Assembly (NCBI GenBank): GCA_907164885.2
Contig: OU015490.1
Coordinates: 94,466,372 to 94,530,371 of the forward strand
DNA: 64,000 nucleotides
Direction: 5' to 3'
Source: Dolomedes plantarius
Taxonomy: Eukaryota > Arthropoda > Arachnida > Araneae > Dolomedidae
Under the pieces are notes generated by a model. That model saw only the letters and a list, made by a program, of their open reading frames with translations. It had not been told where the DNA came from and did no database searches. Each line of letters starts with the position of its first letter. The stretch's first letter is position 1. The position numbers and the translations under genes were made by a program. This document shows, in pieces, positions 21,085-30,970 of this stretch.

Positions 21085-21753
21085 ACGCCACCTCACTGAT
21101 TGGTCTAAGGCTGATGTTGGCTGCACCATGCTGAACGGTCGCACATCCCTCCACGTGTTTAACACAGACTCCCTGATTGGTGAGAAGCATAGTGATGGTA
21201 TATTTCAGTCCTGTGTTCAATTCTTCAGCGACAGACTTTCCTAAGGTTCCTTTTTGTGGACAACAACTCTCGTCCCCAATGGGCTCACCTGGTTGACGAT
21301 TATATTGAAAGGGAGTATATTCGCCGGAGGGATTGGACAGCCAGATATCCAGACCTAAACCCTATGGAACATGTCTGGCATGCTTTTGGGAGGGCAGTTG
21401 CAACTCGCCATCCCCCTCCGAGATCCATCCATCAGCAGGACTGACTGCCACAGGGACTCAAATGCTACCTAGTTTCCTCTATCGTATCACGCGGTATCAT
21501 ACGCTGGGAGTTGTTTGCATGCGAGAGAGGACATTACCCCATATTAGACTCATTTAATGTTCGATCGTGCATCGAGATTTTTGAATATTCCTGCTCTGAT
21601 GAGCCTAATTGACGGTCATGAGTGCGTACCATAACTGTTATATGGTATAACTTTATCTCTCGTATTTCCATACCAAATTGCATTAAAATGGGCACATTAG
21701 TTTTCCAGAAATCCGATAAAATGGGCAAATTTTTTTAATTACAAACACCAGTG
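21085..21753 (+). pseudogene. 5'-truncated Tc1-like element
   Basis: The plus strand carries MLNGRTSLHVF, then VDNNSRPQWAHLVDDYIERE and ARYPDLNPMEHVWHAFGRAV, the last third of a Tc1-type DD34E transposase. The right terminus ACACCAGTG ends at 21753 followed by TA, matching the end of the element at 39754-41289, to whose family it belongs. Everything before the middle of the catalytic domain is absent. It lies in the spacer between copies A and B of the duplication. Confidence 0.8.
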
Positions 21754-22365
21754 TATATGTATAAAAATTTTACGCATATATAACTTACAAGTAGATGAAA
21801 AATGCTTTAAAATTTGTACTTCTGGGAACAATAAAAATAAATAAGATTTTCACATACATTTCAACACCACAAAAGAGAACAAAGTATTATTTTAACCTAC
21901 TTATAAAATATATGCTGTAATTTTTTCAAAATTATGCTTGATTTAAAAATTTAAACACATTATTAATAATTTTGAGAGAAAAACTGACACCTTTACTTTC
22001 GCTAAATGTAGTTACCGTGTCCATTTCTCGGAACATAAAAAAAACCAATTTCATCAGCATAAATCAAATCTTTTCCATGGCAGAAACAAAAAAAAATTCG
22101 TACTATTTTCGAGGTAAATATACATTTAAGGTTTTACTGAGAAGTTTCTAAGGATATTTATAAAAATGTTCTTTTTTTCAGCACAAGTTTCGAGCAAAAA
22201 ACGTCTGCAAGCTTTGAAAATTTGTAGGCTTATTTGAACACATTCTTGTTTCACATTTTCTTTAGCTTAGGAACTGGCACATAATGCAGCTCCAGAGGCT
22301 TTACTTCAGTGGCATACTTTTGAAAATGCCCTCTATGCATCTTCCAGCTCCGTTGTGGGCAGTCA

Positions 22366-24500
22366 AACTTATGTAGGGGGATTCCCTCGGGAGAGGTCCC
22401 GAATATTCTGCAATAACTAGTGCTAGGACACACCAATCTGAAAGAAACAACGTACTATGTGCTCCTTAGTAGATGACACATCTCATCACAAGGTTCTCGG
22501 ATGAGGCGTGGGTACATTTGTCGGGTCATTTCAACTCGCATAACACCCGTATAGGGGCTTTAAAAATCCCTTTTCCACTCACCATATACCGCTCCATGAT
22601 CAAAATGTTGGTGTGTGGTGCACGTGACAGTGAAAGAATATGGTTGAAGTAAATAAAAATAAATATAATGATTTTAATTTTTAATTAATTGATTATTGCT
22701 CGAGATGTGGTTAGTACATTGCATTGATTATTACTCCAAATGCTGGAAACAACTCTGGTTTAATATGTCAAATTGATTTATTGAATATTAAACACATATG
22801 TATACACTCACAATCAAACTAATCATCACAATTTAAATAGATTTTGCACATTCAATTAATTACTAATTATTCTTCAATGCATATACTTAACACACTTAAT
22901 TCATAATTGTCATCATTCTTCTACATGGCGCGCACTATCGTCCTATATATACTTGATCAATATTTAGCATTACTTCAATATCTATCAATATCCGAGTTAT
23001 CATTAATTACTTAGGACAAGGTAGCATGGCTTACGACAAATTGGGAAATAACAGACATTACCTCCGTTTGAAGATACGTCGGGCACTGTTGCACATCATA
23101 CATCTGACAGTAGTATCGTGGCTTTAGACATCTGAAGGGTGGGACAGCAGGGCTTACGTTGATTGATGGGGCCTCGTTTCAAGTTGACGCTCTACTCATT
23201 TCATCGATATATGTAAAAGCAGAATCGTTTCAACAGCCGTCCTACGCTACGCCGAACTTTCCGACTGCCGTCGCTTATATTCGTCTCATGTAGTAACACC
23301 AGCCTCATCCCATCTCTATCAACGGTCAAATTATTTCTATATCTATCTGAACAGACTCGTTTTAACAGCTGTCCTTCAGTACGCCGAACTCTCTGACCAA
23401 CTTCGCTTATATTCGTTTCATGTAATAACACCAGCCTGTAACACCAACCCTGTAATAACCAACCCTGTAATAACACATTACATCTCTGTCAACGGTCAAA
23501 TCATTTCTATCTCTATCTAAACAGACTCCTTCTCCCCTCTTTTACTCAATATTTCTTCCCTTAATTAATTTTTCGTTCCGCCCACTCTGAAATCTCATTG
23601 GTGTCTCTAGTCCCTTTTTACAACATCCACACGCCGTCATTCGCTTGGGTTTTTAATTAGAAATTCTTTGGTGACCATTCCTAGTCAAGGGGCATAGCTA
23701 TCTTCCTGACCGCTTGTTTCATCGTTCCTACGGATGAGTATTCTCCTCTTCTTGTGAGGTCCACTTTTATAACCCTTAATAAATTTTGCCTCCCTAACTT
23801 GCAACACTTTTATATCTTATTTTATCTTCTTCCCCCTTCTCTGCCTGTTACGTTCCAAACCCCCTTTACAGCGATTCATTTATTGCCTAAAATTGATCTT
23901 CACTATTCTTTACCATCATATCTTCCAATTAAATTGCCTTCTATACCTATTTCTTTGTGCGCTTTCACGATGTCACGAAACTCTGCAACAGTGCACGTGC
24001 TTTCAGTTGCGCATCATAGGAACCTTTATTTCGCACCACCATGAACAAATATGTGTATATAGACAATTTCGAACAGTTAATAAATCAACTGGATGATCGT
24101 GATTAAACGGAAATTTACTTCCAGCAAGATTGAACAAGTGCCCTTCTTTAGCACTAGGGTCACTTCAAAGGGGCTTTTCCCACCACGGACTTCGGAACTG
24201 ACACCGTCTTTCTTTGGGAAAAGTCTATATAAATGAGCTTTACACTATGGAAGATTCGAAGGAAATCATCCAACGTGAATTTGCTGCTATTCCCCTGATG
24301 TCCTTGCCAGTACATTCAAGAACATGGAGCGCCACATCGAAATGTGTCTAGCAGAAAACGGAGATCGCTTACAACATATCATGTGATGCAATCTATCACA
24401 CATTTTTCGAGGTATGTAGTCTATATTTGGTTCAGGCTGCTTCATCCTAGTGAGGGTTATTGCAGAATATTCGGGGCCTCGTTCGAGTAAATAACCTTAT
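22366..24500 (+). pseudogene. Mariner-like relic, copy B, split by a 1.37-kb insertion
   Basis: Left terminus GGTCCCGAATATTCTGCAATAAC at about 22387 and right terminus near 24455-24480 pair as inverted repeats. The coding relic begins with WFSDEAW near 22497 and is interrupted at 22623. It resumes at about 23996 with the remainder, including a degenerate ending of the family at about 24385. Extra frameshifts compared with copy A show independent decay. Confidence 0.7.
22623..23990. mobile_element. 1.37-kb insertion, solo-LTR-like (family X, copy 1)
   Basis: Flanked by GTGCA (22618-22622 and 23991-23995) inside a longer shared GTGCACGTG. It starts CGTGACAGTGA and ends CTGCAACA. It is related over its length to the insertion at 56134-57400; the stretch GTTAGTACATTG...TTTATTGAATATTAA is the clearest shared block. 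It has no coding frame. A tandem repeat of about 140 bases (two units, 23205-23520) lies inside. Size, short target duplication and TG..CA-like borders suggest a solo LTR, but this is inference. Confidence 0.55.
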
Positions 24501-24652
24501 ACTTTCTCTCAAAACTTTACTGTCCGTCAATGAAGCTTCGAAATTTCTGTTATCTCTTCTCTTTCAAAGTTATATTTTTTTTAAATGCGTTTAAACTTTG
24601 TTATTTTTCTTAGTTTTTTTACCACACATTTTTCCCAACTCTTCTTTGTATA

Positions 24653-25835
24653 TAAGAGTCAGTCAATAAGATAGTTGCAAACCTCCGAAAAAATGACGAT
24701 AAAAGAGACATTTTGTTGAAACTTTGAGGCAACACAGAGCATCAGGTGCTGCGACAGGTGCAGTAGAAGCTTCAACGTGGCAGTTTTAGTTCTCTTGCTA
24801 ATCAATAGAGAAAATGTTTCGGCATCTGCAAGTGGCGCCCAAATTTGAAGTGCGTGCATTACTCTGCTTCCTGTGGGAAATAGGTTGTGAATGCACTAAC
24901 ATTTATTGGCAGTTGCAAGAAGTGTACGGTAATAACGCAACATCGAGCCAAGCTATAGCCAAGTGGTATAGCTCATTCCAAACCGGCCATACGGACATCA
25001 AGGATAAGTTTCTTCAGCTTCGACGACAAATGAGAACGCTGCACGCATGAATGAACTCAATCTTCAAAATAGACGTGCAACAGTAGACGAGATCATCTCG
25101 TCTACAGACTGACCAACACAAAGTGCAACGATTTGAAAGTGCTCTAGAAATTTTCGAACGTTATTAACAGGAAGGAAATGTTTTTTGGACTAAATTGGGA
25201 CCGGCGGTGAGATTTGGGTTCATCATTTTGCACTTGAAATGAAACGTATCTTTCTCGAAAGTAATACCGAACAGTTCAATCCGCAGGGAAGGTGATTCTG
25301 GCGCTGTTTTTCGATAGAGAAAGTGTAGTGCATACCGAATTCTTGCCGAAGGGTGCCACAATTGATTCAGCGTCTATATTGTGAAACCCTGAATAGATTG
25401 CGAAAGTCGCTTAAACATCGACGACCAGGTAAACTTTCAAAAGGCATTGTGCTCTTGCATGATAATGCGAGAGCGCAGTCGGTGACCCTGATGATGTATC
25501 TTTTTAAAAAGTTTAAGTGGGATGTGTGGAACCTTGCGGCATGTGACTTAGACGTCCTAAGTCCCATGAAACATGAACTTGCAACATGACGATATCACTC
25601 GGATAAGGAGGCAAATGTTGCAATCCAACAATGATTATCTTACATTGGACGGCAATTCTTTGCAGATGGCATGGAAAAAATGGTGCAAATCGTCAACAAA
25701 TATTAAAATAAAGCAGGTGTTTACGTCGAGAAATAGATTATGTATTATACTTTTATGTTAGTAAAATTTTGTTCTATAATCTCAACCCGGTTTTGTTTTG
25801 TCCAATGAGAGCAACTAACATTTGACTGACCCTTG
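24653..25835 (+). mobile_element. Mariner element, full length, TA-flanked
   Basis: Inverted ends (left TAAGAGTCAGTCAA, right reverse-complemented CAAGGGTCAGTCAA) are bordered by TA at 24651-24652 and 25836-25837. Copy A of the local duplication shows the same flanking sequence with a single TA, confirming the borders. Length is 1183 bases, normal for mariner. Confidence 0.85.
24814..25720 (+). pseudogene. Mariner transposase, heavily damaged
   Basis: The start MFRHLQVAPKFEVRALLCFL and the following QEVYGNNATSSQAIAKWYS match the mariner N-terminal HTH region. The catalytic half is traceable in shifted frames: GAVF-x-x-RK near 25305, VNFQKALCSCM near 25440 and a degenerate end near 25560. There are at least three stops and two frameshifts. 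The second catalytic Asp region is recognisable but the third is not clear. Confidence 0.75.
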
Positions 25836-26309
25836 TAGAAAATGATAATTTTGAGCAGTGAGGACGTTTCATAAACAACTGAGGTTTTTTTCATATAAAT
25901 TATTTTCCGAAAAAAATAAATGTGTTATTAATAATTAAATATTTCGTTCAATTTCCCTTCTCTTTAATTGTTCAGTTTTTTGTTACTGAAAAATTTATAT
26001 CATGTATTCTGTAATATTTAGCGATCCGTAAAGCATATATATGATAATTATCACATCCCTAAGAATTCGGTTGTGTGAAGTAGAGATTATTGTGACGTAC
26101 GAGACTACAATAGCACCTATCTTAAATTAATTAACCTAAGACCTCCTACGCCACAAACTGCATAGAACGTTGTATTTTAATGAAACTCTCCTTTGGTTCT
26201 GTTTAGTTAGTTTAACATTTCCTTACCACAGCAGCTGAGAATGAGAAATTTGTAAATATCTATAAAATATGAAATAGAGACATCACAAACTTGGATCTTA
26301 AAAATTGAT

Positions 26310-26315
26310 TTTATT
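26310..26315 (-). promoter_or_regulatory. Candidate poly(A) signal of the P450
   Basis: AATAAA on the minus strand 61 bases past the P450 stop codon. It is the nearest canonical signal in the expected position, and its equivalent is conserved in duplication copy A. Confidence 0.5.
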
Positions 26316-26375
26316 TCTTTAAGTATAATAAGGAATATTTTTCTTCTCTATTTTGATAATATGGAACTAAGAATG

Positions 26376-26539
26376 TCATTGTCGATTTGTAAATAACATG
26401 AGAAGAGGGTTTATTGGTTGCAACACAATCATCCATTTTAGCTCTCTATCGTCATCAACTGTATTCAAAGCCTTAACTTTGAAACGCCGGAGAATATGCA
26501 CTAAGATAACTGTCATCTCCATCATGGCAAACTTTTTCC
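26376..26539 (-). CDS. P450 terminal exon
   Basis: Begins after an acceptor TTTACAG at 26540 and continues the haem loop with KKFAMMEMTVILVHILRRF, the L-helix. It ends LFTNRQ and TGA at 26376-26378. The two first bases complete a Gly codon started in the preceding exon. Fifty-odd codons is the normal length of a CYP4 tail. Confidence 0.85.
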
Positions 26540-26739
26540 CTGTAAAGATATAGAAATAACGGCTTAAGGTTTTTGTAGTGAGGTATTCCTCATCTAATGT
26601 TTTAATATTTAGCTTATAATTAATATTATATATACCTATAGATTAATTCAATTCAACATATATTTGGAGATGGATATGAATTTCAGATATTGGACCAATT
26701 ATAACCCTTAAAAATGCCTCTTCCTCAATATTGTCACTT

Positions 26740-27122
26740 AAGGCTGTTGTGTACTAACCATACTGGATTCACTCACGTCAATGTTAGCCTAAAGTGAAAA
26801 TGTGTCCAAGGATTGCTTACTTAGACTGAAAGATTTCTTTAAAAAATTGTACTTTGTAACTCAGTAAGAAATATTTTACAGCTTGGGAAATTAAAAAAAA
26901 ATACAAATATTTTAAAATTTGAATTATTCTGGGAAAATAATCTGGTATAGTGTGTTTTAAACGCTCATAAATTCCTTTGGTGGATAGAATTTCTAAAATG
27001 AATCATTTGCAGAAAAATTCAGGCTGTCTGAAAATACCATTTGTATTGGATTATCAGCATTTATATATGTGTAAATAGTTGACACATTTTCTCCAAAGAT
27101 GAACACTGAGATGAGCAAATGC
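26740..27122 (+). repeat. Unclassified ~385-bp dispersed repeat, copy 1
   Basis: Alignable with 62496-62885 from AAGGCT...GGATTCACT to GAGATGAGCAAAT. Shared blocks include GAAAATGTGTCCAA and AAAATACCATTTxTAT. No terminal inverted repeats, tail or target duplication is evident. Confidence 0.65.
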
Positions 27123-27611
27123 AATACGGTTAGTAGACAGATGACATATAAGGAAGGTTAGTTTCTGCAATTTAAGACATTGAATAAAATCAATGACAAT
27201 GGCTATTTCATTAAACAGAAGTAGAAAAAAATGAAGTAGATTTCAATGTTTTTGGATTTTAAATTTCTGTATTAATTTTTTGGAACTCTAACGATAAATA
27301 TACACTTTAAAGTGAAAGGTTCAATAGTAGAAAAAAAATACAAATGTACTAGAGACGTAAAAAGTGACAATGCCAAACTTTCTGGAAACACAAAAACAAA
27401 CTTTGATGCAATAAAGTCCAACGTAGGAAAATGTGGGTTAAAAATTCAAGCCAAAAGGCAGAAAACTGTGAAACAGGATTAAAACTGGAAGATAATTTAT
27501 TGGAAATTTCCAATTTATGATATATAGATAGAGGTTTAACTAGCTAAAGTAAAACGACAAAATATTTTGGCGGATGATGCATGTGAATACAGAATTTCAA
27601 GTGTTTTAACC

Positions 27612-27815
27612 TATGCGGTCAGAGAGGTTGGGAGAGGGTGCGATCCCCCTAGTATGTCGCCCCTGGGGGTGCTCAGTCAAATCTGAAGTGGCAATAAGCT
27701 AAGCTCCTACCTTCGTGGTGCTATATAAACAGGAGCCACACACTTCAGCCAGAAACCTAAATAGACCTGGTCTGGTAATTCTAGCCAGGTGGCATTAGCA
27801 AAAACAAGAACAAGT
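27612..27815 (+). repeat. SINE body, 5'-truncated second copy
   Basis: Matches the body of the SINE at 5829-6106 (GTGCGATCCCC, GCCCCTGGGGG, GGTGCTATATAAACAGGAGCC) and ends in an AAAACAAGAACAAG tail. The tRNA-like head is missing. Confidence 0.7.
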
Positions 27816-28254
27816 AGTTTCACTCACCTTATCTCTTGTGTCAATAACATGTACGAGCGGCATTGATTACTATTATTTATTGTTTGTCTCTACGTTTGGA
27901 AGATTTAGGCAAACCGTACATCTTACAGAACTGCATGCTAATAAAACTGTTAACTTTGGTATGTTTACCAGAGATTCTGTTTCTCTGACAGATTTACTAT
28001 AAAAGTAACTTCCTATAATCAAGCCTTTTGCAGAGTCATTTATTCCACGTGTTGAAACTTTCTGTCAAACACACGATATGGATTAATTCAGGGAAGATAC
28101 GGACTTATTTCATATCGATCGAAAGTGCACTTCACAACTGTCATACGCAGAGGATAGATATTTCAAAGAATTTCAGAAGAACAACGGAATGAAACGCAAT
28201 CGTTAATAATAAAATTATCACTTTCTAAAGTAAATTTGTGAACACATTATTTAC

Positions 28255-28428
28255 CGATGCAACTGCGATATCCTTCGGCAAAGGGAATATATGTCCAAGG
28301 ACGTACAGCAGACGATTCATGGAATCTCTCAGGGTCAAAATTCTCTGGATTGGGATATATATCCGGATTTCTGTGCAGCAAGAAAGGAATAAATCCTATG
28401 TCTGAATTCTTTGGTATCGTTTATTTCC
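28255..28428 (-). pseudogene. P450 haem-loop exon with in-frame TAA
   Basis: Encodes [32 protein letters not shown] and [11 protein letters not shown], then a donor GGTAAAT. Entry phase is fixed by the preceding exon (ATT G), which makes the second full codon TAA (28421-28423). The stop is followed by clean coding of 55 codons with all motifs kept. No alternative AG gives an open frame without removing the IPKN segment. Confidence 0.85.
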
Positions 28429-28429
28429 C

Positions 28430-29036
28430 TGAAATTGAATGATATAAATACTTATGTCTACTGAAAATCAAGGTTAATCAAACATTTTTAGGCTGTTCCT
28501 TCTCATCACGGCCAAAAAAAGCCATTTTGGCTACACTATAAATAATTCCCAGTTGACAGATTTTTAGAAATATTTTAGCATACCTTATAAGTTAGGAAGG
28601 CAGTTTCTAATGCCTTAAAATTAACTAGAATTTATCTGTGTTTTGAATATAGACATTATGAAGGAATAGAAAGCACATGGATCTATTTTTAAATTATACA
28701 TAATACTGCAAGTAATCTGTAAGATTTAAACCTATGAACAACGGCTTTGTGTGCAATACAGCTATCAAACACAGCTCTAGCAACATCTCTCCTGGGCAAC
28801 AGACAATTCAATCGCCTCTACCAGTACTCCCTGCAACATTTCCATAGTCACACTCGCAGAGGAGGATTAAGTTCAAAACTAGACAAATTTTCCAAAAATA
28901 GAGTAGTGTGTGCAAACATTTTTGATAATATAATGCGAGTGCTTGATCGTAGAGAAAGAAAAATGATCGTATTGAAGCATTAATGCATATTTTCAGGCAA
29001 ATATTAGTAATATATGTCAACTAATATTATAATATA
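28430..29036. other. Intron sequence, no feature seen
   Basis: Start of the 8.3-kb intron between P450 exons 28255-28428 and 36758-36824. An incidental open frame at 28747-28983 has no recognisable content. Confidence 0.4.
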
Positions 29037-29678
29037 CTAGCACAATACCCGCACTTCGCAACGGAGTACATTCAAATTAAATTCAATGGTCTATGTATGC
29101 AATTAATGCCAAATATATATATATATATATATAATAAATATGACGATCAATGTATACAATCGATGTATAAAAATCTATATATATATTTATAAAAAAATCG
29201 TAAGGGATATTTTTATAGACAAAATAATGTAGAAGTAATTATTCAGAAGTATTATGTAGAAGAAATTAAATGTAATAGGACAAACTAAATAATATAGTTC
29301 AGTTAATATCGTACAGTTTGAGGAACATAATATCTTTTATTGTATTTTAATATTTTTTGGATAATGTCCAATCGTCTGCCGCATTAGCAAGAAAAAAATA
29401 TTTTTTTTTGTCTATTTAGTGTCTATTCGTGATATAAATTTTATAACCCTCATATTATTATTTTAAATGAAAACTTAAAAAAAGTTACAAAAACCGCTTA
29501 AAAACTTAATTTTAAAAAAATCTAAGAAGAATTTTTCAAAAATCTTTTTTAGTGCACCCCTACACTATAAGAAGAATCTCCATGCAAAATTTCAGCCTTT
29601 TAGGTCCAGCGGTTTGGTCTGTGTGTTGTATGTCAGTCAGTGAGTCAGTCAGTTACGGAACTGTTTTATAAATACAGA
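29037..29678 (-). mobile_element. 642-bp non-autonomous Helitron
   Basis: On the minus strand it begins TCTGTATTTATAAAAC at 29678 and ends with a hairpin (CCGTTGCGAAGTGCGGG) then TATTGTGCTAG at 29037. It is inserted between A and T with no target duplication. A GACTGACTGACTCACTGAC repeat follows the 5' end, as in common arthropod Helitrons. No coding content; a (TA)n tract lies at about 29117-29133. Confidence 0.8.
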
Positions 29679-30650
29679 TTAGTGATTTATAATATATTAG
29701 TAAGTATGTAAATTCTTTTGAAAATATACGGCCCAAGATATTTAAGTCTTACTGAGAAAAGTATTTGTCGGAGGGAAAAAGCGTTGGTAGAAGAGTTGGC
29801 TCCAAAGTTGACACAAATTATTCGAGCTCCGTTTGTGTGGCTACTTCACATAATCTTGTGCCAATGGGTCAGATTTGTGGCATTCGGATTGTGAACGAAA
29901 AGTATCTGCAGGGTAGCAATGTCAAGTCAGTCAATTTTTGTTTCTTTAAGATATTTTCTTAATTTTTGTCAATAGACGATTTCTTTCCCATGTGTCTGCA
30001 CAACGCAAACTTTTGTTTTTGTGTGTTTCCGGGACCTTTTTGGAAGCCTGGGGAAGTTTCAAATTCAGTCACCCAATTCAATATACTCTTTAATTATTAT
30101 ATCACAGGAAAATTGTTCAATTCTTATGTATTCTAAACTTGACTGTAAATCTCATGTGCAGAACATAATTCAATACAATTCTCTCTGTTTTTCATTTTTT
30201 CTACATTGCTTGATTGTTTGGTTCGGCCTAACAGACTATAGGACAGCTTTCGACTAATTAAACTATCTCGAAGGTAGAGGAGATTGCCCCATTTAAGTCC
30301 CCCTCTCACTTTTTAAACCCATGACTCACATATTTTTTTTAAATTATAGTTTTTAGGGTAATGATTTTTTTTAATATGTTAGACAATTGGCACATATTGT
30401 TTCTTTCTAGTGGTTGACGCCACAGTGTTCATCTTCAAAACTGGAGATTGAGCAAAAGTCTCCAGAACTCAGGGGCAGTCCAGTTTTTTGTTTGTCTGGC
30501 TATGTAAAGCAATTTAATTTTATGAATATCATTCCTCATCAGTTCAAATGCCTTTACCTGCTTACAATATCTTAAATGAAAATCAAGGGTTTATTCAGGA
30601 CCTGAAAGTTGATATTTCTATTACAGAAAAGCAACTAAAAGACTAAATGA
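29679..30650. other. Intron sequence, no feature seen
   Basis: Low-complexity AT-rich intron DNA. No element termini or coding signal are recognised. Confidence 0.35.
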
Positions 30651-30970
30651 TTTAGCTTCTTTTGACTAAAGGTTGGTTGGTTGTTTTGGGTTTAATGGTG
30701 CAAGGTCCAGAAGGGACAAGCTGCGCCAAACACATGGTAAACCCCAAAAAGAAAGTACAAAATTAATATATAATTATGTGATAAGAGCCATAACGGTGAA
30801 AACACTCATATATTTAAAGGTGACAAAAACTATAAAGTGTAAAAGATGAGAAAAAGTGTAAATGTGTAAGATTATAAAAGCAGTGACATGTCAAAGTATA
30901 AAAGACTAACATTAAATAACATTAAACAGTGATATATAATAAATATTAAAAATTCATAAGTAAAACAACA

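Larger units (their letters stand above)
22281..26385. repeat. Tandem duplication, copy B (with two later insertions)
   Basis: This is the counterpart of copy A. It is enlarged by a 1.37 kb insertion (22623-23990) and a mariner element (24653-25835). Copy A shows the uninterrupted sequence at both places, so it serves as an empty-site reference. The right end of copy B runs into the terminal P450 exon. Confidence 0.85.
26540..28254. other. P450 intron with two dispersed repeats
   Basis: AT-rich intron between the last two exons. It contains a copy of a repeat of about 385 bases also found at 62496-62885, and a SINE body copy at 27612-27815. No coding sequence is seen. Confidence 0.7.
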
